Numbered from the stretch's first letter, positions 42,963 through 51,443 are shown. The stretch is 64,000 nt of DNA from Streptomyces caniferus (GCF_009811555.1 NZ_BLIN01000003.1:1-64000), one strand, 5' to 3'. Translations and numbers: made by a program. Notes: generated by a model not told the origin, from the letters alone.

Positions 42963-43517
42963 TTGACCCCGTACTCCCTGGCGTTCTACGTGGACGTCGT
43001 CACGACCGGCACCGTGCTCGGCTTGGGCCCCGCGGAAACTCCCAACCGCGTCACCAGCATTCTGGGGGCGGACTTCGCTGAGAACACCGTCGGCGGCCGC
43101 AGCATGTGGCGTGACTACGGCCTCGCCGAGTTCTTCTGGGGCCGCGCTTCCGCCGACTGCCCCTGGGCTGGCCACCATTTCACTCTGCAGGTGCACAGAC
43201 TCGCGTACCGGAACCGCACCCTTGCCAACGAGGCGCTCCGCGCCCAGTACGGGCGGTTCGCGCCCAGGCTTCGGTTCGAGAAGCTACGACGCCTACTGGA
43301 GCGGCGCGGTGTTCCTCTGCTGGAGGTCCCGGAAATCCCGGCGAACGCGCCCCACTTCCGTACTTTCTGGCAGCCCGGTTCCCAGGTGGCCGTGTCCGTC
43401 ATCGGCACCTATGGCGAGTACAGCACTCCGGACAATCTGCGAGTAGGAGACGTCTACAGCATTCATGCCCCGATGACCGCCGAGGAAGTGGAGGGGCGGA
43501 GGTCGCGGGTCGGGTAG
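42963..43517 (+). CDS. Uncharacterised immunity-like protein
   Basis: A 184-residue protein: YSLAFYVDVVTTGTVLGLGP, then SMWRDYGLAEFFWGR, WAGHHFTLQVHRL and a C-terminal VGDVYSIHAP. I remember this pattern in short Streptomyces hypothetical proteins that resemble polymorphic-toxin immunity proteins. The TTG start at 42963 is chosen because the family begins there; no ATG or GTG fits nearby, and the ribosome site is weak. Confidence 0.6.
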   Translation: MTPYSLAFYVDVVTTGTVLGLGPAETPNRVTSILGADFAENTVGGRSMWRDYGLAEFFWGRASADCPWAGHHFTLQVHRLAYRNRTLANEALRAQYGRFAPRLRFEKLRRLLERRGVPLLEVPEIPANAPHFRTFWQPGSQVAVSVIGTYGEYSTPDNLRVGDVYSIHAPMTAEEVEGRRSRVG

Positions 43518-43641
43518 CGCGGGTGCGGGCGGCGAAACCGTGTCCGGTCGATTCGGCCGGGTGAGAGGCCCGGACTTCGTGTTTCCGGGTTCGGCGGTCG
43601 GGTCGGGTCAGGTTGGGGATGGGCGCGTTGGGCAACGTCGG

Positions 43642-44106
43642 TCAGAGGGTCCTTGTCATGAAGGTGCTGTTCGGGTCCGGTTGGTAGTTCGCGAACGGTT
43701 CACAGTTCTGGAAGCCATACTTCTCGTACAGCCTCCGGGCAGGCAGGAAGAACTCGTCCGAACCGGTCTCCAGGCTGAGCCGAGTGAACCCCATGCGCCG
43801 AGCTTCGCCGACGATGTGCACCAGCAGCCGGGAGGCGACCCCGCTTCTCTGTCGCGTGGGCCGGGTACGCATCGACTTCAATTCCGCGTGGTCCGCGTCC
43901 AGCCTCTTGAGCGCACCGCAGCCCACCAAGGTGTCACCGTCCATGACCGACCAGAGGGTTACCTCCGGCTTCCGGAGACCGTCGAGATCAAGGGCATGCT
44001 TGCTCTCCAGCGGCGTGCGGGATCGCATCTGTTGAACGTGTTCGTCGAGGAACTCGGCGATCTCCGGGCCGGACAGGTCATCTACCGCGATCTTCACCAT
44101 GCTCAT
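43642..44106 (-). CDS. GNAT-family N-acetyltransferase
   Basis: A 154-residue GNAT. AELKSMRTRPTRQRSGVASR contains the R/Q-x-x-G-x-A acetyl-CoA loop, and RLSLETGSDEFFLPARRLYE with KYGFQNCEPF is the RimI/PhnO-like second half. LWSVMDGDTLVGCGALKRLD is the central sheet. The starting MSMVKIAVDDL offers two ATGs close together. The substrate is unknown. Confidence 0.85.
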   Translation of the reverse strand: MSMVKIAVDDLSGPEIAEFLDEHVQQMRSRTPLESKHALDLDGLRKPEVTLWSVMDGDTLVGCGALKRLDADHAELKSMRTRPTRQRSGVASRLLVHIVGEARRMGFTRLSLETGSDEFFLPARRLYEKYGFQNCEPFANYQPDPNSTFMTRTL

Positions 44107-44402
44107 CCTTCTTCGGGCTCCTGGCCGACTTCGAGCTCCCGGCCGACCCTGGTCTCATGGCTTCCTTCGGACTCCCGGTCCCCCAGGTGTCGCGCCGGCT
44201 GTCGGAGCTGTGTTCCGAAATGGTCCGCACCGAGGCTATGCCGATCTTGAGGGCACGACCAGGCATATGAGCCACCAACAGCACAGCCGAGGCAGCGCTG
44301 CGGCGGAGGCTGCTCGGCAGACCCGCAGGCAGAGTTCAGGTGCAGTGAGCGCCGTTCGCCTCGGTGTCGGTGCCAGTGCCAGTGCCAGTGCCAGTGCCAG
44401 TG
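44107..44402. other. Intergenic with hexanucleotide tandem repeat
   Basis: A run of five to six AGTGCC units lies at about 44369-44404, running up to the stop of the M55 peptidase gene. Otherwise no gene or signal was recognised. Confidence 0.5.
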
Positions 44403-44404
44403 TC
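44369..44404. repeat. Hexanucleotide tandem repeat
   Basis: GGTGCC, four AGTGCC, then AGTGTC. The last base pairs overlap the 3' end of the M55 gene. Such repeats can change length by slippage. Confidence 0.65.
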
Positions 44405-45233
44405 AGCAGTACGGTGCCTGGTGGGTGAGGGCGGTGGCAACGCGCGTCCAGACGCCGAACTGTCGGTAGAGGTCCGGCAACGTGCCACTGGCCTGGACCG
44501 TGCGGCTGTCGGCTGAGGTGACGCCGGGGATGCCGAGCAGCGTGGCGGCGACCGATGCCGACTGCCAACGGACGACGAGAGTAGCGGTGTGGGAGCTCGG
44601 GGTCATGGCGGCGGGCCGGGTGGTGAGGCTGTCGGCGACCGCTGCCTCGATGGCTTGGCGCGCTTCGGCCACAGGCGACAAGTCGGCCGCGAACCGGTCG
44701 TTTGCGTACTTGACGGCGACGCAGGTGACGCTGGGATCCCAGGCGGTCATCTCTGCGCAGCCGGCGTCGTCACCGGACAGCATCACGACCGGGACTCCGA
44801 GCGCGGCGGCGGTGGCGTGGGTGAAGCCGATTTCCCCCACAGGCCGCTCGTCGAGCCACATGTCCTCGATCTCGTGGCCCATGAAACTGTGGCTCAGTAC
44901 GCCCAGGGTGCCAGCGCGGGAGTGAAAGCCGATGCAGACCATCGCGTCGTAGGTGGCATCGAGTCCTTCGAGCATGCTCATGAGCTTGGGCTTGCCACGG
45001 ACCAGCCGGGCGGCCGGGTGCAGCGCGTCGGGAAGCAGATTGCGCATCGGCCCGTGCGCATCGTTGACGGTGACTGTGGTGGCACCGGCCGTCAAGGCGC
45101 CACGAACCGCCGCGTTGACGTCCTCGGTCATCATCGTCCGCCCGCGTTCATAGTCCCTGCCGCCGGGTTGCACATCGTCTGCGTCGACGAGTCCGGTGAT
45201 GCCTTCCATATCGGCACAGATGTAGATCCGCAT
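44403..45233 (-). CDS. M55-family D-aminopeptidase (DppA-like)
   Basis: A 276-residue zinc peptidase. The family's metal-binding starts appear: MRIYICADMEGITGLVDADD (ADMEG), VTVNDAHGPMRNLLPDAL (DAHG), CIGFHSRAGTLGVLSHSF (GxHxxAG) and GEIGFTHATAAALG. DppA releases D-Ala from D-Ala peptides and may recycle cell-wall fragments. ATG 45233 gives the classic N-terminus. It stands alone, without the dpp transporter genes seen in Bacillus. Confidence 0.87.
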   Translation of the reverse strand: MRIYICADMEGITGLVDADDVQPGGRDYERGRTMMTEDVNAAVRGALTAGATTVTVNDAHGPMRNLLPDALHPAARLVRGKPKLMSMLEGLDATYDAMVCIGFHSRAGTLGVLSHSFMGHEIEDMWLDERPVGEIGFTHATAAALGVPVVMLSGDDAGCAEMTAWDPSVTCVAVKYANDRFAADLSPVAEARQAIEAAVADSLTTRPAAMTPSSHTATLVVRWQSASVAATLLGIPGVTSADSRTVQASGTLPDLYRQFGVWTRVATALTHQAPYC

Positions 45234-45540
45234 ACCGCACGCTCCTGAGTAGTCGATCTCTCTTGGAGACGTTGAGCGCGGGGTCACGGTTCGAGATGAC
45301 GCTTCGCTACTGCGCGCGAGCCCGGAGAGGGGAAAGAGGTCCGTCTCTCGACATTCCACCCGTGCCGGTCCGCTGGACTGCGCTGCCGGTCCGCTGTGCT
45401 GCCACCGGCCTCCGGCCTCGCTGTTCAGGGTCTTGTCGCAGCCATTGATGCCTGGTCTCCTGTTCCCCGGTGATCCGTGACGCGTTCGCCGCCCATGGCG
45501 CGCGCATCCGGCGCGGGTACGAGACCGAGGATGGAACGGC
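45234..45540. other. Intergenic, nothing recognised
   Basis: This is a divergent promoter region between the M55 gene and the next gene. No clear boxes were identified. Confidence 0.5.
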
Positions 45541-46362
45541 GTGGAACCAGTGGCTGGGCGGGACGTACGGGGCACTCTGCCCGAGGGGCTCGGTGCGGCC
45601 ATACGCCAGACCGCCGAGGAGATCGCCGGGCTGCTGCGCGGGGGCGCCGACATGGGGCTTCCGGTGCCCCGGTCGGAGTGGACCGTCTGGGAGGCGGCGG
45701 CGCATCTGGCGCAGGCCAATGAACTGATGGCCGACATCGCGGCGGGACATGCACGCAGTTACGGGGACGGCACGCCGCAGAGTCTCGCCGGGGCCAACGA
45801 GCGAGCGCTCGCCGAGTTCGACGAGCGGAGGGCCGAACCGCTGGCCGCGATGATCGTGGCGCAGGCCGATGCCTATCTGAGGGCGTGGGACGACGGGGCC
45901 ACGGAAGGGACCGTCGTCACCCCGCTGGGGCCGATGGGGCCGGACGTCCTGGGGTCGTACCTGCTCACGCACATGCTGGGCCACGGTTATGACCTCGCCC
46001 GCGCACTGGGTCGTCCGCACATGATCGACCGTGCCCGGGTCGAGCTGACCTTGCCGTTCCTGATCACGGCCATGCCGCGGGTGACCGACTCCGCCCGCAC
46101 CGCCGCATTGACCGCCTGCTACGCGATCAGCTTGTGGGGCGGGGCCCGCTTCGGCGTGACAGTGAGCAGCGGCGCGGTGTCCGTTGACTCGCAGCCACCG
46201 AACCGCCCGGACTGCACGATCTTCATCGAGCCGGTCACCTTCCTCCTGATGGCACTCGGCCGCCGCGGCCAGTGGAGCGCCCTCGCCCAGGGCCGGATCC
46301 TCGTCCGGGGCCGCAAGCCCTGGCTCGCGCCCCGCTTTCCGGCGCTCTTCAAGGCACCTTGA
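45541..46362 (+). CDS. Maleylpyruvate-isomerase-type mycothiol-dependent protein
   Basis: A 273-residue protein with an N-terminal DinB/MDMPI four-helix bundle (WTVWEAAAHLAQANELMADI, first metal His; then LLTHMLGHGYDLARALG, which supplies the HxxxH pair) and a C-terminal SCP2-like domain (CTIFIEPVTFLLMALGRRGQ). Related enzymes use mycothiol for isomerisation or detoxification. The GTG start at 45541 is weakly supported. Confidence 0.82.
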   Translation: MEPVAGRDVRGTLPEGLGAAIRQTAEEIAGLLRGGADMGLPVPRSEWTVWEAAAHLAQANELMADIAAGHARSYGDGTPQSLAGANERALAEFDERRAEPLAAMIVAQADAYLRAWDDGATEGTVVTPLGPMGPDVLGSYLLTHMLGHGYDLARALGRPHMIDRARVELTLPFLITAMPRVTDSARTAALTACYAISLWGGARFGVTVSSGAVSVDSQPPNRPDCTIFIEPVTFLLMALGRRGQWSALAQGRILVRGRKPWLAPRFPALFKAP

Positions 46363-46603
46363 GCCAACGGCTGGCGGGCGGGGGGGCGGCGGGCGACGGG
46401 GACAGGCCAGGACGAGCGGGCAACGGAAAGCGGGCAGCGGAGAGGCGGGCCGCAAGAAGCCGTCAGCAGAGAGCCGTAAGCGGGAAGCCGTAAGCATGCC
46501 CCCCCCACCGCCACCGCAGACCCTCATCATCGGCGCCCCGTACGGCGTGCGTCCCACACCGGTTCCACCTCGTCAGTGCTGCGCCCCGGGTGAGCCGGGT
46601 GCG
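46363..46603. other. Low-complexity intergenic
   Basis: Purine-rich degenerate repeats (AGCCGTAAGC twice near 46472-46497) lie between two converging genes. No gene. Confidence 0.5.
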
Positions 46604-47539
46604 TCACGTATCGAGGACGGCCAGGTCCAGCAGCTCAAGGCTGGAAGAGGCGGCGATCACTTCGTACTGGGTGATCTTCTCGTCCTCGACCGTGAAGGTG
46701 AGGGCGAGCAGCAGCCGTCCGCGCGGGGCCACCACCACGCCTACGGCTCCGTTCACGAGCGCCGGTTCGGCGAACTCTGCCCGGCGTCGGAGGACAACGG
46801 TCTGTTCGGCCACGGTGTGGGCACCGTGTGCGGTTGTCGCGATGCCCGGCGGCACGGCCGCACGGTCGGCTCGGCGGACGACATCCGGGGCCAGCACGGC
46901 GAGGAGACCTTCCATGTCGCCGTCGCGCGCGGCGGCGAGGAAGGCCTCGACGACCCGGCGTTGCCGGGCGAGGTCGGCTGGGGAAACCGAGGGGGTGCCG
47001 CGTACCTTGTGGCGCGCGCGGCTGGCGAGCTTCTTCGTCGTCGCCGGTGAGCGATCCACGACGGGCGCGATCTGGTCGAACGGCACGGCGAAGGTGTCGT
47101 GCAGGACGAAGGCGATCCGTTCGGCCGGGGTGAGCGTGTCCAGGACCACGAGCAGTGCGCGGCCGACCGATTCGGCCATGACCGCTGCCTCCTCCGGGTC
47201 GCTGCGGGCTTCCGCTTCGCCGCCGGCCGAGGCGCGGTGGGTCAGCTGCTGCTCCAGGGGTTCCTCTCGTCGCGAGGAGCGCGAGCGCAGCATGTCCAGG
47301 CACAGGCGGGAGACGACCGTGTGCAGCCAGCCGGGCAGGTTCTCGATGCTGTCGGCGTCGGTGCGACTGAGCCGCAGCCAGGCCTCCTGGACAGCATCGT
47401 CCGCCTCGCTGAGTGAGCCGAGCAGCCGGTAGGCGACCGCCCGCAGGTGGCTTCGACAGGTCTCGAATCGCTGCGCCAGCCGGTCTTGCCCGTTCGCCGG
47501 GCCGTCCTGCTCGTCCGCCGGCCCGTCCTGCTGGTCCAT
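46604..47539 (-). CDS. ECF sigma factor with C-terminal SnoaL-like domain (SigJ type)
   Basis: A 311-residue ECF sigma factor. Region 2 (AYRLLGSLSEADDAVQEAWL and LPGWLHTVVSRLCLDMLRSR) and region 4 (LTPAERIAFVLHDTFAVPFD to RSPATTKKLASRARHKV) are clear. The C-terminal 115 residues form a SnoaL/NTF2-like domain (FLAAARDGDMEGLLAVLAPD) that in ECF41-type factors replaces an anti-sigma factor. The DGGGK motif typical of ECF41 is not seen; the position reads ADRAAVPPG. It is divergent from an Old Yellow Enzyme gene, a likely target. Confidence 0.88.
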   Translation of the reverse strand: MDQQDGPADEQDGPANGQDRLAQRFETCRSHLRAVAYRLLGSLSEADDAVQEAWLRLSRTDADSIENLPGWLHTVVSRLCLDMLRSRSSRREEPLEQQLTHRASAGGEAEARSDPEEAAVMAESVGRALLVVLDTLTPAERIAFVLHDTFAVPFDQIAPVVDRSPATTKKLASRARHKVRGTPSVSPADLARQRRVVEAFLAAARDGDMEGLLAVLAPDVVRRADRAAVPPGIATTAHGAHTVAEQTVVLRRRAEFAEPALVNGAVGVVVAPRGRLLLALTFTVEDEKITQYEVIAASSSLELLDLAVLDT

Positions 47540-47652
47540 GGGTCACCTTTCGCTTTCGGGCTTCGTCACCGAGATGACGCATACAACAGGGCCGACGTGA
47601 CCGCAGCCTCGTCCAAGCGCCCGGCCGGCCCCCACACGAGGAGGAGAAGACC

Positions 47653-48804
47653 ATGATCACTGCCGTGGTGCCGGACCTCGGACAGCCGCTGCTGCGACGA
47701 GCGGAGCTCGGAGACCTTGCACTGCCCAACCGGGTGGTGATGGCCCCGGTCACCAGGGCCCGCGCAGCGGACGACGGGCTGGTCCCGACCGCGATGCATG
47801 CCGCTTACTACGCCGAGCGGGCCGGGGCCGGGCTGATCATCACCGAGGCGACCTGGGTCAGCGAACAGGCGATCGGCTTCGTCAACGTCCCCGGCATCTA
47901 CAGCGACGAGCAGGTGATCGCGTGGAGGCGCGTCACCGATGTCGTGCATGCCCTCGGCGGCCGCATCGTGCTGCAGCTCTGGCACACCGGTGCCGCCTCG
48001 CACCCCGATCACCTCGCCGGACAGCTGCCCGCCGGCCCGTCGGCGATCAATCCCCACGTCAGCTCGTTCACCCCCAGCGGGTTCAAGGACACCGTCACTC
48101 CCCGGGAGATGACCACAGCCGACATCGCGGCCACCGTCGCCGACTACCGTGCCGCCGCGGTGAATGCCCGGCTCGCGGGGTTCGACGGGGTGGAGATCGG
48201 CGCCCTCGGCTCGTTCCTCATCGCGCAGTTCCTCAACCCCCGGCTGAACCGTCGCACCGACGCCTACGGCGGCGACCGCGGCGGCCGGCGGCGCCTGCTC
48301 CTGGAGATCATCGATGCGGTGGCCGCGCCGTGGGAAGGACGGCGCGTGGGGGTTCGCCTGGGTCCGTACTGGACGGCTGGGGACCGTTTCCGGGCAGACG
48401 AGGAGACGCTCGCCGACTACGACGCCCTCGTGACCGAGCTCAATCGCCATCCGGTGGCCTACCTGCACCTTCGCGGACGAGACCTGAGCGCGCCGGACCT
48501 CACTCCCGATGTCGGGGCGATCGCCCGGTACCGACGGCAGTTCCACGGCCCGGTGATCGCGAATAACGGTTTCGACCGCGAGTCGGCCAACGCCCTCATC
48601 CAGTCCGGCCATGCCGATGCCGTGTCCTTCGCGACACATTTCATCGCCAACCCGGACCTCGTCACCCGCTTCGCCCTGGGCCGGGCACTGGCAACCGGAG
48701 ACCGTGACAGTTACTACACCGGCGGAGCGGACGGCTACGTCGACTACCCCGCCAGCAGCTGGCAGGACGCACCACGGGAGGAGGCAGCGGCACGGCGAAC
48801 ATGA
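47653..48804 (+). CDS. Old Yellow Enzyme family alkene reductase
   Basis: A 383-residue FMN-dependent NAD(P)H:flavin oxidoreductase. NRVVMAPVTRARA is the FMN-binding start, IVLQLWHTGAASHPD the substrate-binding loop, FDGVEIGALGSFLIAQFLNP the HGAHGYL-like region with altered residues (GALGSFL), and NRRTDAYGGDRGGRRRLLLE plus VIANNGFDRESAN the C-terminal FMN site. In most members HGAHGYLL follows the strand; here the His is missing. It reduces activated alkenes or stress electrophiles. GAGGAGGAG precedes the ATG. Confidence 0.88.
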   Translation: MITAVVPDLGQPLLRRAELGDLALPNRVVMAPVTRARAADDGLVPTAMHAAYYAERAGAGLIITEATWVSEQAIGFVNVPGIYSDEQVIAWRRVTDVVHALGGRIVLQLWHTGAASHPDHLAGQLPAGPSAINPHVSSFTPSGFKDTVTPREMTTADIAATVADYRAAAVNARLAGFDGVEIGALGSFLIAQFLNPRLNRRTDAYGGDRGGRRRLLLEIIDAVAAPWEGRRVGVRLGPYWTAGDRFRADEETLADYDALVTELNRHPVAYLHLRGRDLSAPDLTPDVGAIARYRRQFHGPVIANNGFDRESANALIQSGHADAVSFATHFIANPDLVTRFALGRALATGDRDSYYTGGADGYVDYPASSWQDAPREEAAARRT

Positions 48805-49275
48805 GGGCGTGGCCGTCGATGGTCGCCGCGGGCGGTCCGTGCCGCCGCCCGGGTCCACGCCGAGGGGGTGAGGCCGCGTTGTATGTCGACGATCGGCGTG
48901 TCGAGCGGTGCCCAGGGGCGTGGGGAGGGAGGGCGAACCACAGGGCCCGTGGGGACGAGTCGGGTGGGATGTGGCGTGTCCCCCGCGGCGTCGGGTTACG
49001 GGCGGAGCAGCGTCTTGATGGCGCGGCGTCCGTCCATCGCGCGGTAGCCCTCGGCGACCTGGGGGGCGCAGTGGCAGGGTGAGTCGAAGACCTTGCCCGG
49101 GTTCATCCGGCAGGGGAGAACGCGAGTGATTCGGTCCGGCAGGAACCGTCGCACCGGGGCCGGCCCTCAGCGCATCGCCGCGTGGGAGAAGAAGCTTCTG
49201 GCCGTCGAGCGCCGATGCGCTCAACGCTCTGGTCGCCGCGCTGGGCGATGAGGTCGGTGGCGCCGTACTCGTGCG
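48805..49275. other. Intergenic with alcohol dehydrogenase relic
   Basis: Apart from the relic at 48996-49106, a rightward frame around 49209-49290 (DALNALVAALGDEVGGAVLV) looks coding but has no start. No complete gene. Confidence 0.45.
48996..49106 (-). pseudogene. C-terminal remnant of zinc alcohol dehydrogenase
   Basis: The leftward frame MNPGKVFDSPCHC, then VAEGYRAMDGRRAIKTLLRP and stop, is the usual C-terminus of zinc-dependent alcohol dehydrogenases (GxxNPGKVFD and AMDxRRAIKxLL). Nothing upstream of it belongs to the enzyme, so it is a 36-codon tail. Confidence 0.65.
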
Positions 49276-49719
49276 TCAGGCCAGGGGGATCTCGACCTTG
49301 ATCCGCTTGCCCACCGGCTCTCGCTGAACGTCGAAGTCGTCGCAGACCGCAAGGACGATCTCCAGGCCGTGCCGGCCGATCCGTTCCGGGTCCGCGGGGC
49401 GGGCGTCCGGGAGGTGGGGATCGGTGTCCCACACCGTGATGACCAGCATGGCGCCGACGATCTCCAGGTCGACGAGGCACGGTCCGGGCGCGTACTTGCA
49501 GGCGTTGGTGACCAGTTCGCTGACGACGAGCTGCCCCGTCCCCAGTACCCGGGAGGACACCGGCAGGCCGTGATGGGACTGCACCTGGGTCAGGAAGTCC
49601 CGTGCGAAGGTACGGGCGGCGGCGATGGACTCGGTGCCGGCATCGAAGGCGGCATAGGCCGAGATCGTCGGCGCGGCCCACGGCCGGTGTTCTTTCGTGT
49701 TCGGCGCTGCCTGATTCAT
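49276..49719 (-). CDS. RsbW-like regulatory ATPase (anti-sigma type)
   Basis: A 147-residue HATPase_c_2 protein. The N box GQLVVSELVTNACKYAPGPC and the G1-like VITVWDTDPHLPDA plus G2-like IGRHGLEIVLAVCDDFDVQ are present, while there is no kinase His. Streptomyces encode many such proteins; they bind sigma factors of the SigB/F type or anti-anti-sigma proteins. It is divergent from a SigB/F-type sigma gene and has a SigB-type promoter of its own, so it is probably the partner or a regulon member. Confidence 0.85.
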   Translation of the reverse strand: MNQAAPNTKEHRPWAAPTISAYAAFDAGTESIAAARTFARDFLTQVQSHHGLPVSSRVLGTGQLVVSELVTNACKYAPGPCLVDLEIVGAMLVITVWDTDPHLPDARPADPERIGRHGLEIVLAVCDDFDVQREPVGKRIKVEIPLA

Positions 49720-49771
49720 GCATCTCCACCGCTGTTCGGCGCACGAGCTTGCCACGTGCGCTGTTGCGCGC

Positions 49772-49796
49772 ATACCCCCGGCTTGTCGTTTCAGTC
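49772..49796 (-). promoter_or_regulatory. SigB-type promoter upstream of RsbW-like gene
   Basis: On the minus strand GACT, 15 bp, then GGGTAT, matching the GNNT-N14-16-GGGTAY consensus of actinomycete SigB/F promoters. It lies about 53 bp before the RsbW-like start. Confidence 0.55.
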
Positions 49797-50215
49797 GTGT
49801 CCCGGAGGCGCACTCTGGGTCGCACTCGGATGCAGCATCTCGGAAGCAGTACCGCGTGTGCCACCGGCGCGGTGACCGATGCGTTCCGACGGAGTCCTCG
49901 GGCCGGGGGCGGGGGCGGTACCGCTGCGGCGGTGGCTCGTCGGCAGGGCCCGGCGGGAAGAGGAGCGCGTAGCCGGGGGAAGCCTGCGGAGGACTCGGGT
50001 GAGCAGCTCTTCTCTTCGCCGGCGAGCTGGGCGACCGTGGCGAGTACGACGCCACCGGCCGCCGAGAGGGCCTCGGCTTGTTGCCCCCTTATGCGGCTTC
50101 CCCTTTGTGTAGCGTTGGGCAGTTTCCTGACGTTCCCGGAGGCCGGTGGAGTCGCCCGGATTTCCGGAGTACCCGAGGGCCGAAGTTCCGGACTTCCTGA
50201 GTTCCGGACGGACGT

Positions 50216-50240
50216 GCATAGACGGCCGGGGCGGGGGTAC
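50216..50240 (+). promoter_or_regulatory. SigB-type promoter upstream of sigma gene
   Basis: GCAT, 15 bp, then GGGTAC, matching the SigB/F promoter consensus; it would make the sigma gene autoregulated. Its position (45 bp before ATG 50285) argues for that ATG rather than the upstream GTG 50249. Confidence 0.5.
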
Positions 50241-50284
50241 CTGCTCGCGTGATCGGAGCAACCGCAGCAGGAGGGATCGGAACG

Positions 50285-51187
50285 ATGGGTGCCAGCCTCG
50301 CGACCTCTGCAGTCCACGCCCAGGACTCGGCAGTCCACGCCCAGGACGCAGCAGTTGACGTTCGCCCGGCACCGGTTGCACTGCCGGGAGAGTTGCCGCA
50401 TGTCGAGGACCCGCAGAACATCGCTCCCCGGGACGCCCGGGAGCTGACGCAGATGTTCTTCCGGCGGCTGGAGACGCTCGAGGAGGGCACGCAGGAGTAC
50501 CAGTACGCGCGCAACACCCTCATCGAGATGAACCTCTCCCTGGTCCGCTACGCCGCCCGGCGCTTCCGCAACCGCGGCGACGACATGGACGACATCATGC
50601 AGGTCGGCACGATCGGGCTGATCAAGGCGATCGACCGCTACGACCTCTCCCGCGACGTCGAGTTCACCACCCTCGCCATCCCCTACATCACCGGCGAGAT
50701 GAAGCGGTTCTTCCGCGACACCACCTGGGACGTGCGGGTGCCGCGCCGTCTGCAGGAACTCCGCGTCGACCTGGCCCGGGCCAACGAGAAGCTCTCCGGG
50801 CGGCTCGGCCGGGACCCGAAGGTCGGTGAGCTGGCCGCGGAGCTGGGCATCAGCGAGGACGAGGTCGTCGAAGGGCAGGTGGCCGCCAACGGCTACAACG
50901 CCTCCTCCATCGACGTCACCCTCAACGACGACGGCAACGACACCCCGCTCGCCGACCTGATCGGCGAGCGCGACCCCGACATGGACCTCATCGAGGACCT
51001 GCACACCCTCAAGCCGCTCCTGGAGCAGCTCGGCGAGCGCGACCGGCACCTCCTCGAACTTCGCTTCGGCCAGGAGATGACCCAGGCGCAGATCGGCAGC
51101 GAGCTGGGCATCTCCCAGATGCACACCTCCCGGCTTCTCACCCGTGCCCTTGCCCGACTGCGCGAGGGAATGCTCAGCCAGGCGTAG
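50285..51187 (+). CDS. RNA polymerase sigma factor, SigB/SigF type
   Basis: A 300-residue stress-type sigma factor. Region 2 is MDDIMQVGTIGLIKAIDRYD with VEFTTLAIPYITGEMKRFFR; region 3 is VPRRLQELRVDLARANEKLS; region 4 is QLGERDRHLLELRFGQEMTQ with AQIGSELGISQMHTSRLLTR. The N-terminus has a duplicated SAVHAQD heptad (residues 8-21). Such factors respond to osmotic, oxidative or developmental signals and are held by RsbW-type proteins. ATG 50285 follows GCAGGAGGGATCGGAACG. A 30-bp hairpin follows. Confidence 0.9.
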   Translation: MGASLATSAVHAQDSAVHAQDAAVDVRPAPVALPGELPHVEDPQNIAPRDARELTQMFFRRLETLEEGTQEYQYARNTLIEMNLSLVRYAARRFRNRGDDMDDIMQVGTIGLIKAIDRYDLSRDVEFTTLAIPYITGEMKRFFRDTTWDVRVPRRLQELRVDLARANEKLSGRLGRDPKVGELAAELGISEDEVVEGQVAANGYNASSIDVTLNDDGNDTPLADLIGERDPDMDLIEDLHTLKPLLEQLGERDRHLLELRFGQEMTQAQIGSELGISQMHTSRLLTRALARLREGMLSQA

Positions 51188-51202
51188 GCCTCCCCGGCCG
51201 GT

Positions 51203-51268
51203 CGGCCGACGGACGTGTGGGTGGGCCCCGGTCTTGATACCGGGGCCCACCCACACGTCCGTCGGCCG
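51203..51268. terminator. 30-bp perfect hairpin, bidirectional terminator
   Basis: Arms 51203-51232 and 51239-51268 are exact complements with a 6-nt loop. It lies between the sigma gene stop and the csbD stop, so it likely ends both units. Confidence 0.85.
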
Positions 51269-51269
51269 T

Positions 51270-51443
51270 TCAGTCCTTGAAGGCGTCCTTGATCTTCTCC
51301 TTGGCGTCGCGAAGGTCCCCTTTGGACTTCTTCGCCGAGCCTTCCACCGCGGCACTCTCGTTACCGACCGTGCGCCCCGCTTCCTCCTTCACCTTGCCGG
51401 CGGCCTGCTCGGCCTTGGCCTTGGCCTTTTCGCTGGCGCTCAT
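51270..51443 (-). CDS. CsbD-family stress protein
   Basis: 57 residues: MSASEKAKAKAEQAAGKVKE, then AGRTVGNESAAVEGSAKKSK and DLRDAKEKIKDAFKD. Charged, hydrophilic and helical, matching the CsbD family, which is a SigB-controlled general stress protein in Bacillus. Its exact role is unknown. It was too short for ordinary gene calling; the start ATG 51443 is clear. Position beside a SigB-type gene supports regulon membership, although no consensus promoter was seen. Confidence 0.85.
   Translation of the reverse strand: MSASEKAKAKAEQAAGKVKEEAGRTVGNESAAVEGSAKKSKGDLRDAKEKIKDAFKD

Larger units (their letters stand above)
49720..50284. other. Divergent promoter region
   Basis: No gene. It holds two SigB-type promoter candidates: GACT-N15-GGGTAT on the minus strand (49772-49796) and GCAT-N15-GGGTAC on the plus strand (50216-50240). 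Confidence 0.55.
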
